From Kluyveromyces lactis (taxonomy: Eukaryota; Ascomycota; Saccharomycetes; Saccharomycetales; Saccharomycetaceae), in assembly GCF_000002515.2 (NCBI RefSeq), contig NC_006041.1:558001-622000 (forward strand): a DNA stretch of 64,000 bases, read 5' to 3'. Every line of letters begins with the position of its first letter. Position 1 is the first letter of the stretch. Below the pieces are notes generated by a model. The model had not been told where the DNA came from, ran no database searches, and saw nothing but the letters and a program-made list of their open reading frames with translations. This document shows, piece after piece, positions 8,521 through 16,272 of this stretch. A program made the position numbers and the translations under genes.

Positions 8521-8958
8521 TGTCCCGTCCTGTCCCATTGCTTATTTACAAAACAGACATTATCCACGTCCTCGTGTCTCTTTTACAAAATCCCTCTATT
8601 CGTACTGGTGCTTCTTAGAAAAAATTGGCCATTTATCCTGGAATAACTAAGTGTCCCATCTGATAAAGTGTCCCATTTGAAAACACCGGGTTGCAGGGAC
8701 AATCACAAATGCCTTACATTTCACTGTTGACATCCTTGACAAGTCCCTGTTATTGCTGTTGATAAGATGTCCCTGATGACCCAAGGGTCATCAGGGACAT
8801 TGTGTTTACCTTCTGATAAGCCTCCCCTCCATGTCACACTGTTTACGTTATCCTAGCAATTCAAAGGAAGATTCTTGATAATACCTAATCTAAATGCGTA
8901 CATGTGTTTGAATAATTAGATAATTATTCCACGTCTCTACGGAGTTTTCTGGTGTCCC
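8521..8958. promoter_or_regulatory. Array of eight TGTCCC/GGGACA motifs upstream of GLN1
   Basis: TGTCCC occurs at 8521, 8531, 8652, 8669, 8768 and 8953, and its complement GGGACA at 8696 and 8794. Two copies are in a direct repeat AAGTGTCCCAT (8649-8659 and 8666-8676, period 17). Using a rough composition of 38% GC, about 0.1 copy would be expected by chance in a stretch this long. GATAAG sites are interspersed. I do not know a yeast factor with this core. Confidence 0.5.
8767..8800. repeat. Perfect 16-base inverted repeat with AA spacer
   Basis: ATGTCCCTGATGACCC (8767-8782) is followed by AA and then by its exact reverse complement (8785-8800). Each arm carries one TGTCCC motif. A GATAAG core ends at 8766, directly abutting the left arm. 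It could be a dimeric protein site, a cruciform-forming element or the hairpin of a noncoding transcript; nothing in the sequence decides between these. Confidence 0.7.
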
Positions 8959-8984
8959 TTTGTTTTTCCAGGAGGAAATTCTAA

Positions 8985-9009
8985 AAAAGAAACGTACTAC
9001 GTTTCTTTT
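8985..9009. repeat. Perfect 12-base inverted repeat with 1-base spacer
   Basis: AAAAGAAACGTA (8985-8996), then C, then TACGTTTCTTTT (8998-9009). It lies about 1 kb upstream of GLN1 and 90-110 bases beyond the end of the small ORF at 9097-9312, so it might be a GLN1 regulatory site or a 3'-end element of transcripts coming from ARP7. Confidence 0.65.
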
Positions 9010-9096
9010 CGGAGTGAGTCAAATCTTCCCGGAACGCGTCTTTTTCTATCATTTTATACGCGAAAATGCTTGTTGAAAGAGAATGGATGCCTTCTT

Positions 9097-9312
9097 TTAG
9101 GGTATTGTCTTACTATTTTGGTACCTTTTCTTGAAAAGGATCAGCGCCTCTAAATTATCCTTCTTCGCAATTACTATTCCAGATCCGGTCACGTGGATTA
9201 ATACTATTTGGTTTAAGTTTTCTTGGGTTTGAAGATTATCCGGTACGTACATTATTATATTTTTATACTGCCAGTTGAGTGAGAGGTAGGGCAGGTGGAT
9301 ATCGCCATTCAT
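9097..9312 (-). CDS. Small ORF overlapping the ARP7 stop codon by four bases (71 codons), doubtful
   Basis: Its ATG (9312-9310) overlaps the ARP7 TGA (9311-9309) as ATGA. The ORF runs 71 codons: MNGDIHLPYLSLNWQYKNII is followed by a mixed hydrophobic and charged stretch (IVLIHVTGSGIVIAKK) and ends in a basic tail. The composition looks protein-like, with alternating hydrophobic residues, but I recognise no family. The frame is also open upstream into ARP7 as far as an ATG at 9381. It could be a chance ORF, the relic of an older ARP7 C-terminus, or a small gene with its own transcript. S. cerevisiae has no gene known to me at this place. Confidence 0.25.
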   Translation of the reverse strand: MNGDIHLPYLSLNWQYKNIIMYVPDNLQTQENLNQIVLIHVTGSGIVIAKKDNLEALILFKKRYQNSKTIP

Positions 9313-10625
9313 TCGATAGATTCCCACGCATGTAACGATTCGCGCAACGGTAGTCTGCATAAGGTTGTTGCAGATTGCCATGATTGGAAGTTTCTGTCTA
9401 ATTTGGTCTGTTTGAAAAGGATCTTAGGCCTCACTGTGGTTAGATCGTTTAGGGAGACTGAAACGTCATTCAATATTCTTTGCTCTAAACCCTGAATGTT
9501 CGAGGTACTTCCTGTCACTAGAATGTTCGTAAGCAGTAGACTTTGTAGTTGTTCAGAAGTGTAGCTGTGCGTTGGGATGTTCGTATCCTCGTTGTTGTTG
9601 CTTTGGTTGCCCGAGGAAGCATTACCCGTCGTAGTGGAGGACCCTGTAGTGTTACTGCCTGCGGTGGACATTGCATTGACACCATTTAATAAACTTTGGA
9701 TGCATGCTCTGATCAATCCAATGACCCCAATTAATTTCTCCGGATGTGGCTTTTTCTCTATGTCATTGACATCTGCCATTTCTACATCTCCGTTTGCATT
9801 GTTACTTACGTGTATCACTGGCTTGAACAAGAGTTCTCCAATGGTGTATAGCTGTTTGTTAGTGAAGGTGAGAGTTTTCTTATCGAGTAGGAAATTTTTG
9901 GTCAAGTCCATTGGTGACACCATATGTTGGTAATGAGGAGCCACGTCATAATTAGCATCCAATTCAATCGGAGAAACTTGCAGCATGCTATTCTTGAAGT
10001 TGGGTAGCCATTCAGTGGCATCCCTCCAGATTTTCGTTGATTTGCCCGAATCCTGCTTCAAATATTGATCGCAGATCTGCCAGTTTAAGAATGCACCACC
10101 GATCTTGTTCTCCTTGCGGTATTGTTTGAAAAGAACACCATCAATGACAACGTCCACTTTCACTCCACTGTGGCCAATGTCCACCACAATTCCACTCGAT
10201 CTTCCCTGACTCAACGTGTTGCAGACAGCCTCATTCAAAAGTTGGACCATTGGAAAACCGTACCCCAACAGTTGTTCCATAAATCTCTTACGACGCGCAC
10301 TGTTTAAGTCGGAAGGTAAGACAACACATACTGGATAGTCTTCGAACTGTATGCCTAGGCTTTGAAAGATGTACTGCCATTGAGCATCCATCATATCCCA
10401 ATCATTTGGAAGTCCGTTCTTATCGTACAATTGGTATATTTCAGCGCTCTCATCGTCGCAATGCTCTATCATTTCCCATTTACCGAAAACTTTAACATCC
10501 GATCCATCTCTTTTATAGGCCAAATATTGAGATGGTACAATTAACTGCGGCAAATCTTGGTTGCTGAACCCACAAATAACCCTAGTCTGCGAGATCTGTA
10601 TCACCACACTCTTCATGGTCGGCAT
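9309..10625 (-). CDS. ARP7: ARP7, actin-related protein of SWI/SNF and RSC
   Basis: 438 residues (S. cerevisiae Arp7, 477). It is a nuclear actin-related protein that pairs with Arp9 on the HSA helix of the Snf2 and Sth1 remodelling ATPases. The actin fold is visible: the N-terminal strand SVVIQISQTRVICGFSNQDL, the phosphate-2-like loop IVVDIGHSGVKVDVVIDG, and the C-terminal LLLTNILVTGSTSNIQGLEQR and NFQSWQSATTLCRLP. A low-complexity Ser/Thr/Asn/Gly insert near residues 318-350 fits the variable acidic/polar insert of Arp7. The C-terminus is shorter than in S. cerevisiae, ending soon after the SWxxA motif. MPT at 10625 and M4 (10616) are both possible starts. Orthologous to YPR034W and next to GLN1 as expected. 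Confidence 0.93.
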   Translation of the reverse strand: MPTMKSVVIQISQTRVICGFSNQDLPQLIVPSQYLAYKRDGSDVKVFGKWEMIEHCDDESAEIYQLYDKNGLPNDWDMMDAQWQYIFQSLGIQFEDYPVCVVLPSDLNSARRKRFMEQLLGYGFPMVQLLNEAVCNTLSQGRSSGIVVDIGHSGVKVDVVIDGVLFKQYRKENKIGGAFLNWQICDQYLKQDSGKSTKIWRDATEWLPNFKNSMLQVSPIELDANYDVAPHYQHMVSPMDLTKNFLLDKKTLTFTNKQLYTIGELLFKPVIHVSNNANGDVEMADVNDIEKKPHPEKLIGVIGLIRACIQSLLNGVNAMSTAGSNTTGSSTTTGNASSGNQSNNNEDTNIPTHSYTSEQLQSLLLTNILVTGSTSNIQGLEQRILNDVSVSLNDLTTVRPKILFKQTKLDRNFQSWQSATTLCRLPLRESLHAWESIE

Positions 10626-11075
10626 CTTGAACTTGCAATAGATATAACGTAATCACTCTATATGCACCAGAACAAAGAGAAGATCTTCAATTTTCAAAAG
10701 CAGATAAGGATTAACTTCTTCAACAGCTACCTGTTTTTGCCGATTATAACTGCTATCAATGGAAAATTATGGCTCTTAAACGGGATACTAGAGTTGATAA
10801 CACTGTTTATGTTGATGTTTACATGTTGGCTTTTTTTTCGTCGGTTCTTCGAATTTCAAATTCCAAACTGAGTTCCAGTACTGTTACCCGGACTCGTCGC
10901 CAATGTTAATATTGTTTGAAAGAACGCACTACTTCAACATCCAATTTGCATATATAATAACAAGAAAGGATGAAACAGACGATCCGCTATCGAACGGATT
11001 TGAATCTGGTTTTGATTGTGTTCTACTCTATCGGTAAAGTGATTTAACATAACCTAACACTCATCTCACACAACT
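10626..11075. other. Divergent promoter region ARP7-EAF6
   Basis: 450 bases, AT-rich, with TATATAATAA near 10950 and a T-run at 10835-10842. No RNA gene, repeat or credible ORF. The 69-codon ORF at 10662 has low-complexity hydrophobic content and is not convincing. Confidence 0.5.
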
Positions 11076-11423
11076 ATGGACGAACAAAAGAAAGAATACG
11101 AGAAACTAAAGAAGAAGCTTCGAGATGCTTTAGTACAGAAGAAACAACTCGAAGCCAAGTGGAATAGTTTAGAGCAAGAGGTATACGATAAAGAAACAGA
11201 GTATCTATCACAGAAACCATCTTCCAGAATGGGGAACATTCTGCTCGGGTTTCAGGGTTTCAACAAGAGCAGTTCTGCGCAGCAGATATTGTCTGACCAC
11301 TCACATTCGTCAAATGCCCAGCCATTGGACGATAATGATCGCATTTTTTCATTAAGTTCGTACCTTTTTGCAAAACAATTGGCTGCTTCCAATCATCAAG
11401 AACAAACGAAGTCCAATGATTGA
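11076..11423 (+). CDS. EAF6: EAF6, subunit of NuA4 and NuA3 acetyltransferases
   Basis: 115 residues (S. cerevisiae Eaf6, 113). It is shared by the NuA4 (Esa1) and NuA3 (Sas3) histone acetyltransferase complexes. The N-terminal coiled coil EYEKLKKKLRDALVQKKQLE with KWNSLEQEVYDKETEYL is the NuA4 Eaf6 family domain (about residues 6-55), followed by RMGNILLGFQGF, the conserved short segment, and then a polar tail ending in DRIFSLSSYLF. NTO1, another NuA3 subunit, lies in this window at 27.0-29.2 kb. The start has good context (caactATGGACG). Orthologous to YJR082C. Confidence 0.93.
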   Translation: MDEQKKEYEKLKKKLRDALVQKKQLEAKWNSLEQEVYDKETEYLSQKPSSRMGNILLGFQGFNKSSSAQQILSDHSHSSNAQPLDDNDRIFSLSSYLFAKQLAASNHQEQTKSND

Positions 11424-12158
11424 ACAGGAAGCTTATCTGTTTGCCCTCTTCACTGAGACATATCCAGGTCCAGGACACCGGACACAAGAGACAAGAGACA
11501 AGAGACAAGAGAAACTAAGGGAGGGGGAAGAAAAACGGTATTATTTTACCCCGCATCTATTTCTCTTGAAGCACTCTTTAAATGCTCGTGATAATTAATC
11601 ACTTTGTAACATTATGTATTCTCTCTTCCTAAAGTATTTTCAATTACTTACCCTTAATTTTTGAGAGGCCTCTTTTTCTTTTCATCCGTCAGATCAACGA
11701 TCATAGAATCAGTTTAATCAATAAAACTTGCGTCAAACTACTCGTAGAAGCAAAGGATTGAATCGTTTACAGATTTCCAGTCCAACCGAATTGTCCCAAT
11801 GTCTTAGATGAGACTCAGGTGCTATGTAATGGTGTATGTATGTGTGGTTAGCATGAATTCTAACCTCCATTCTTGATTGTTAATTGGAGTATCACTCAGC
11901 CAATCAATTTTCAGAAACTGCCAAAACCTTGAAATTTTCAGCTTCAAAGAATTAGATATTATTATAACAAAAGATAGAGCAGCAATTACACATTCAAACA
12001 AACCAATGAGAACAAAGACAGAATCGTGAATTGCTGTCGATTAGGAGCGTTTGAAAAGGTACCCAATTGTTGATCGTTTAATCGGATTAGACATCAATTG
12101 AAGCAAATAACTGTTTTTGTCTCTCTTAGTGAGAAAAAGTAGCGAAAAAAGAAAAAAT
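11424..12158. other. Spacer EAF6-AIM24 with a 7-base tandem repeat
   Basis: 735 bases. It contains four exact copies of ACAAGAG (11484-11511) about 60 bases beyond the EAF6 stop, and AT-rich DNA leading to AIM24. No other gene is evident. Confidence 0.5.
11484..11511 (+). repeat. Four tandem copies of ACAAGAG
   Basis: Perfect 7-base unit repeated four times in the EAF6 3' region. The unit is not a multiple of three, in keeping with a noncoding location. The array is preceded by GGACACCGGAC, itself a short direct repeat. Confidence 0.85.
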
Positions 12159-13193
12159 ATGTGGAGGCGTTCTATCTCGATTTTAAGGCCGTCACCAACA
12201 ACAGTGATTCCATCCAATGTGTTGAGCGGATCACAATTAGAATTGAAACCATTGTTTGATAACCATGCTGAAACCACTAGAGAGGATGGATCTAATGTTA
12301 CTACTACACAATTCCAACTATTGGGGGACAACCCGACATTAGCCTCGATACAAGTTTCACCTTCGATCCCATTATATGTGAGGCACAACTCTATCGTATC
12401 GATACACGATTCCGATAGATTATCCAACGTTAATGTTTCTTATAATAAATGGTTCACGTTTTGGCCTACTCTTTCGTTAAGCAGATTTGATAAACTTGTG
12501 GGAACCAACACCTTCAACTGTTTGGTATCATCTCGTAAGTCTTCAGATACGCTATCTGTATTACAGTTAAACGGTACACAGGATTGGATAGTATTGAACC
12601 CAAAGAGCGTAGTATCTTTTGAAGGGAATTCTTCGCTCTCCATCCAATGGTTCCACAAATGGTTAAACTATTTCAGATGGATATCGAATAAGGTGACGGT
12701 TCTCAGGAGCTACGGGAAACTGTCGGGACGTGGTAACGTTTTGTTAAATGGGAATGGATCTGTCTATAAACTAGAGTTAAAATCAGAAGATGATCAAATT
12801 ATATTACAAAAGAACAGAATTCTAGCCTTCAATGGTTTGAACAAATTAGATTTTAAGCAGGCTGTCACTTTTGAACAGACCTCAAAATCGCTTGAATCTG
12901 ATTCACAACCAGAAACGATACACAATAACGAGGACAAAATTGCCTTCATGAAAACTGTTAACACAACCTTAGAGTTTTTGAAGACACGTTGGCACACGAT
13001 GAGCAATACCGATTTCGTCAGGGTTAAGGGACCAAGAACAGTTCTCGTTCAGACCGATGCCAAATCGTCTGCTCAAACATGGCCCACATCTACACTATCT
13101 CTTAAACCAGCAAAAAATTATCTAAGCTTTGCCAAAATTGATAATGGGTCTGTAAACTTCAAGAACACGACATCTCTTTTGGAAAAGAAGTGA
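12159..13193 (+). CDS. AIM24: AIM24, mitochondrial inner-membrane protein
   Basis: 344 residues from the chosen start (S. cerevisiae Aim24, 394). Aim24 is a mitochondrial inner-membrane protein that supports MICOS and cristae shape. The chosen ATG at 12159 gives MWRRSISILRPSPTTVIPS, a basic, hydroxylated presequence typical of matrix targeting. The frame is open to an ATG at 12117 whose extra 14 residues (MSLLVRKSSEKRKN) would mask it. The middle carries the beta-rich AIM24/TIM-barrel-like tryptophan RNA-binding-attenuator-type fold: TLASIQVSPSIPLYVRHNSI, WIVLNPKSVVSFEG and GRGNVLLNGNGSVYKLELK. The gene neighbours EAF6 as YJR080C neighbours YJR082C. Confidence 0.85.
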   Translation: MWRRSISILRPSPTTVIPSNVLSGSQLELKPLFDNHAETTREDGSNVTTTQFQLLGDNPTLASIQVSPSIPLYVRHNSIVSIHDSDRLSNVNVSYNKWFTFWPTLSLSRFDKLVGTNTFNCLVSSRKSSDTLSVLQLNGTQDWIVLNPKSVVSFEGNSSLSIQWFHKWLNYFRWISNKVTVLRSYGKLSGRGNVLLNGNGSVYKLELKSEDDQIILQKNRILAFNGLNKLDFKQAVTFEQTSKSLESDSQPETIHNNEDKIAFMKTVNTTLEFLKTRWHTMSNTDFVRVKGPRTVLVQTDAKSSAQTWPTSTLSLKPAKNYLSFAKIDNGSVNFKNTTSLLEKK

Positions 13194-13703
13194 TGCCTAT
13201 GTCAGGCAGCTGATATAACGAAGTTCCGCTTTAATATAATATTCCATCACAAAATACCCGAATAAGAGTATATACAAAAAAAAAGATTACGTACAGTAAC
13301 ATCCAGAAAATCAGCCCTTGAATTAAGAAAAACGTCAATCCTACTACTCATATGAGTATACTATCCTTTTTTAGCGTGTTATGCAACTGACTCCATACCT
13401 ATGTATTTCCCCGTTATTGTCACGTGACTCTGTTTAATTCGAAAATTTTTCTGGCTCGATACCTCTCAACATGAAAATTGACTTTCGCAGGAAGCTTGAA
13501 TATTTTATCATTTTTGATGTTCGAATATACATGCTATATGAATAATGATTAAATGAGAAAGTATATGTACGAAGTTCTTAAAACTTGGTGTTTTTAGTTA
13601 TTGATTTTGCATAATAAGAATCCTTTCTTCTCTTCAATCCACTTGTTTTTATTTTCTTTTGTATTATACTTTTCCTCTTTTCTCTTTCGTATATACACGG
13701 TAT
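13194..13703. promoter_or_regulatory. HTS1 promoter region with a palindromic E-box
   Basis: 510 bases between AIM24 and HTS1. GTCACGTGAC at 13419-13428 is a perfect 10-base palindrome containing the Cbf1 core CACGTG. T/C-rich stretches at 13630-13690 resemble the pyrimidine-rich leaders of well-expressed yeast genes. Nothing else is evident. Confidence 0.5.
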
Positions 13704-15293
13704 ATGATTCGAAGTCAACTACGGATCATTAGAAGCATAACGAGAACGATGTCTACTCCATCTGAAGCAGTGCCAAAATCCGGTGGTAAATTGCAGTTTA
13801 CCTTGAAGACCCCTAAGGGTACCAAGGACTGGGCTGAAAAGGATATGGTTATCAGAGAGGCCATTTTTAGTCAATTGTCGTCTTTGTTCAAGAGACACGG
13901 TGGTATTACATTGGATACACCTGTCTTCGAACTACGTGAGATCCTAGCTGGTAAGTACGGTGAGGATTCCAAGTTAATTTATAACTTGGAAGATCAAGGT
14001 GGTGAACTATGTTCTTTGCGTTATGACTTGACCGTTCCATTTGCTAGATATGTTGCCATGAACAATGTTCAATCCATTAAGAGATACCACATTGCCAAGG
14101 TTTATAGAAGAGATCAACCTGCCATGACAAAGGGCCGTATGAGAGAATTCTACCAATGTGACTTTGATGTTGCAGGCACTTACGAATCGATGGTTCCAGA
14201 TGCAGAAATCTTGTCCATTCTTGTTGAAGGTTTAACTTCCTTAGGTATTAAAGACTTCAAGGTTAAGATGAACCATAGAAAGATTTTGGATGGTATCTTC
14301 CAGATCGCTGGTGTCAAGGATGAAGATGTCAGAAAGATTTCTTCTGCTGTCGACAAACTAGACAAATCCCCATGGGAAGTTGTGAAGAAGGAAATTACCA
14401 TTGAAAAGGGTCAAACTGAAGAAACTGCAAACATCATTGGCGAGTACGTTAAGTTGAACGGATCTTTAGAAACTATTCATGACATTTTATCCAAAGATAA
14501 GGCCTTCCAAGCTAACGAAAAGGCTGTTGAAGGTTTGAAAGAAATTGAAACTCTTATTTCCTATGTTAAAGCCTTTGGTATCCAAGACTACATCTCATTC
14601 GATTTGTCTTTAGCAAGAGGTTTGGATTACTACACCGGTATTATCTATGAAGCTGTTACAGCAGCTTCTGCCCCACCAAAGAACGCCTCTGAATTGAAGG
14701 AAAAATCCAAGAAGCAAAAGAAGGACGATGATGATGCTTCTGAATATGTCGGGGTCGGTTCTATCGCAGCTGGTGGTCGTTACGATAACTTAGTCAATAT
14801 GTTCGGTGAAGCCTCTGGTAAGAAATCTACCTCTATCCCATGTGTGGGTATCTCCTTCGGTGTGGAGAGAATCTTTTCCTTAATCAAGCAAAGAGTAGAA
14901 CAAAGCAATAACGTCAGACCTACGGCTACACAAGTGTTCGTTATGGCTTTTGGTGGTGGTAAAGACTGGACAGGTTATTTGCCAGAAAGAATGAAGGTTG
15001 CAAAAATGCTATGGGAAAATGGTATTGAAGCAGAATATGTTTACAAATCAAAGGCTAACCCAAGAAAACAATTTGATGCTGCAGAAAAATCAGGCTGTCC
15101 ATTAGCTGTCATTCTAGGTAAGGAAGAATACCTTGAAAACAAGCTACGTGTTAAAAGATTAGGTCCCGAATTCGCCAATGACGACGGTGAACTAATCGAT
15201 GCAGCTGACTTAATCAGTGTTGTCAAAGAAAAGCTATCACAGGTCCATGAAAATGGTGTTGACGAAGTCACTCGTTTGATCAAGGGATTGTAA
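13704..15293 (+). CDS. HTS1: HTS1, histidyl-tRNA synthetase (cytosolic and mitochondrial)
   Basis: 529 residues from this start (S. cerevisiae Hts1, 546). It charges tRNA-His. Class II synthetase motifs are visible: motif 2 region [20 protein letters not shown], the histidine-binding ARGLDYYTG and [13 protein letters not shown], motif 3 [11 protein letters not shown], and a C-terminal anticodon-binding domain ([17 protein letters not shown] to the end). In S. cerevisiae one gene makes both forms from two starts. The same design is visible here: the ATG at 13704 begins [15 protein letters not shown], a basic presequence, and the ATG at 13749 begins [17 protein letters not shown], the cytosolic form. 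A third upstream ATG (13659) adds a hydrophobic segment and is probably in the leader. Convergent with MIX23. Orthologous to YPR033C. Confidence 0.95.
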   Translation: MIRSQLRIIRSITRTMSTPSEAVPKSGGKLQFTLKTPKGTKDWAEKDMVIREAIFSQLSSLFKRHGGITLDTPVFELREILAGKYGEDSKLIYNLEDQGGELCSLRYDLTVPFARYVAMNNVQSIKRYHIAKVYRRDQPAMTKGRMREFYQCDFDVAGTYESMVPDAEILSILVEGLTSLGIKDFKVKMNHRKILDGIFQIAGVKDEDVRKISSAVDKLDKSPWEVVKKEITIEKGQTEETANIIGEYVKLNGSLETIHDILSKDKAFQANEKAVEGLKEIETLISYVKAFGIQDYISFDLSLARGLDYYTGIIYEAVTAASAPPKNASELKEKSKKQKKDDDDASEYVGVGSIAAGGRYDNLVNMFGEASGKKSTSIPCVGISFGVERIFSLIKQRVEQSNNVRPTATQVFVMAFGGGKDWTGYLPERMKVAKMLWENGIEAEYVYKSKANPRKQFDAAEKSGCPLAVILGKEEYLENKLRVKRLGPEFANDDGELIDAADLISVVKEKLSQVHENGVDEVTRLIKGL

Positions 15294-15380
15294 AGTAACA
15301 CCTTCTTTCATTTTTGATAAGTCATTAGTTAGATAAACATTTACTATATATACTATTTACAAGTCCTCAATGCTGATACT

Positions 15381-15974
15381 TTAGTTTTTCGTTTTGATAA
15401 AGTTTTGAAAGTCTTGAATGTAATCCCTATCATTTCCACATTGCTCGCTCAAAATAGAAGATGTCCTGATCTGAATTATCCTTTCTATGTCCTTCTGGTT
15501 GTTGATCCAAGTTTCAAGCGAATTACAATCCTTGTAATGCGACTCTCTTTCTGATATTATATCTTTAACAGCATAAGGATCTATCCTCTCCGTTACTAAC
15601 GGTTTTGGATCGCTTTCGCTGCCGAACTTATCGTTAACTTCGGTTTTCATTGATTTTAATTCTGATTCACAGAATGAGATTACATCCGATCGAACCTTCC
15701 AATTCGGATATAACATTTGATTCAAAAGAATGTTACAGTTTAGATCTTTACTGCCCTCACTCTTATTATTGTTAAGTTTTTGTTTAAGCACGTCATCGCT
15801 ACCATGTCTCAGGAACCTAAAGAAGTTATCGATCAATACAGGATTGACACATCTTTCTCGATTCAATACTAACTTTTCGTTCGGGTCAAATGTTATCCCT
15901 TTACGTAGCAGTTTTTCCTTGGAGACATCCTCCAACTCTGGCAAATTAGTATTAATTACTAACTCTACAACCAT
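15381..15974 (-). CDS. MIX23: MIX23, mitochondrial intermembrane-space protein (CCDC58 family)
   Basis: 197 residues, against 196 that I recall for S. cerevisiae Mix23 (YBL107C). Mix23 is an intermembrane-space protein imported by the Mia40 disulfide relay and modulates protein import. The family signature is visible: RERCVNPVLIDNFFRFLRHG near the N-terminus, cysteines at about residues 42, 80, 102, 149 and 179, and the helical C-terminal half ending in DYIQDFQNFIKTK. Only 87 bases separate its 3' end from HTS1. This is the first YBL ortholog met from the left, set between two YPR orthologs (HTS1 and SRO7). Confidence 0.88.
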   Translation of the reverse strand: MVVELVINTNLPELEDVSKEKLLRKGITFDPNEKLVLNRERCVNPVLIDNFFRFLRHGSDDVLKQKLNNNKSEGSKDLNCNILLNQMLYPNWKVRSDVISFCESELKSMKTEVNDKFGSESDPKPLVTERIDPYAVKDIISERESHYKDCNSLETWINNQKDIERIIQIRTSSILSEQCGNDRDYIQDFQNFIKTKN

Positions 15975-16272
15975 CGTAGTAATTTACCTGTTCTTTGGTG
16001 TCTCTCCTAGCCATCGCAAACAACTCATAATTTATAAGCTGTAAAATATCCAAGTTCTTTTTTTCATACCTTAAAGATTTATTTGATATTTTCAAAGTTT
16101 GGGACTTAAAGGTTTAATGCTCATAGTGATTTACAGTCGTGATGTCAAAAAAAAAGGTGTACCGTGCTATCGTGGATTCAAAAACTCTCATATAGATAGC
16201 AGATCACTTACGATATGCATGAGTATGATTTTTTGTAAATTTATCTTATATAAGGTGTGTACATTTCATATA

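Larger units (their letters stand above)
7990..9096. other. Long GLN1 upstream region with motif array and palindromes
   Basis: 1.1 kb between GLN1 and the ARP7 side. It contains GATAAG at 8761-8766 and 8815-8820 (the core bound by the GATA factors Gln3/Gat1 of nitrogen catabolite control), a TATATATA stretch near 8343-8350, a dense TGTCCC array (8521-8958), a 34-base palindrome (8767-8800) and a 25-base palindrome (8985-9009). No credible protein gene is seen. Known: GLN1 is under Gln3 control in S. cerevisiae. Inferred: that these GATAAG sites act on GLN1. Confidence 0.6.

Noticed and set aside
9309-9381. Frameshift in the ARP7 C-terminus
   Set aside because: Considered because the small downstream ORF overlaps ARP7. 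The ARP7 frame keeps the SWQSATTLCRLP segment and ends soon after, which is acceptable; neither other frame restores the S. cerevisiae C-terminus.
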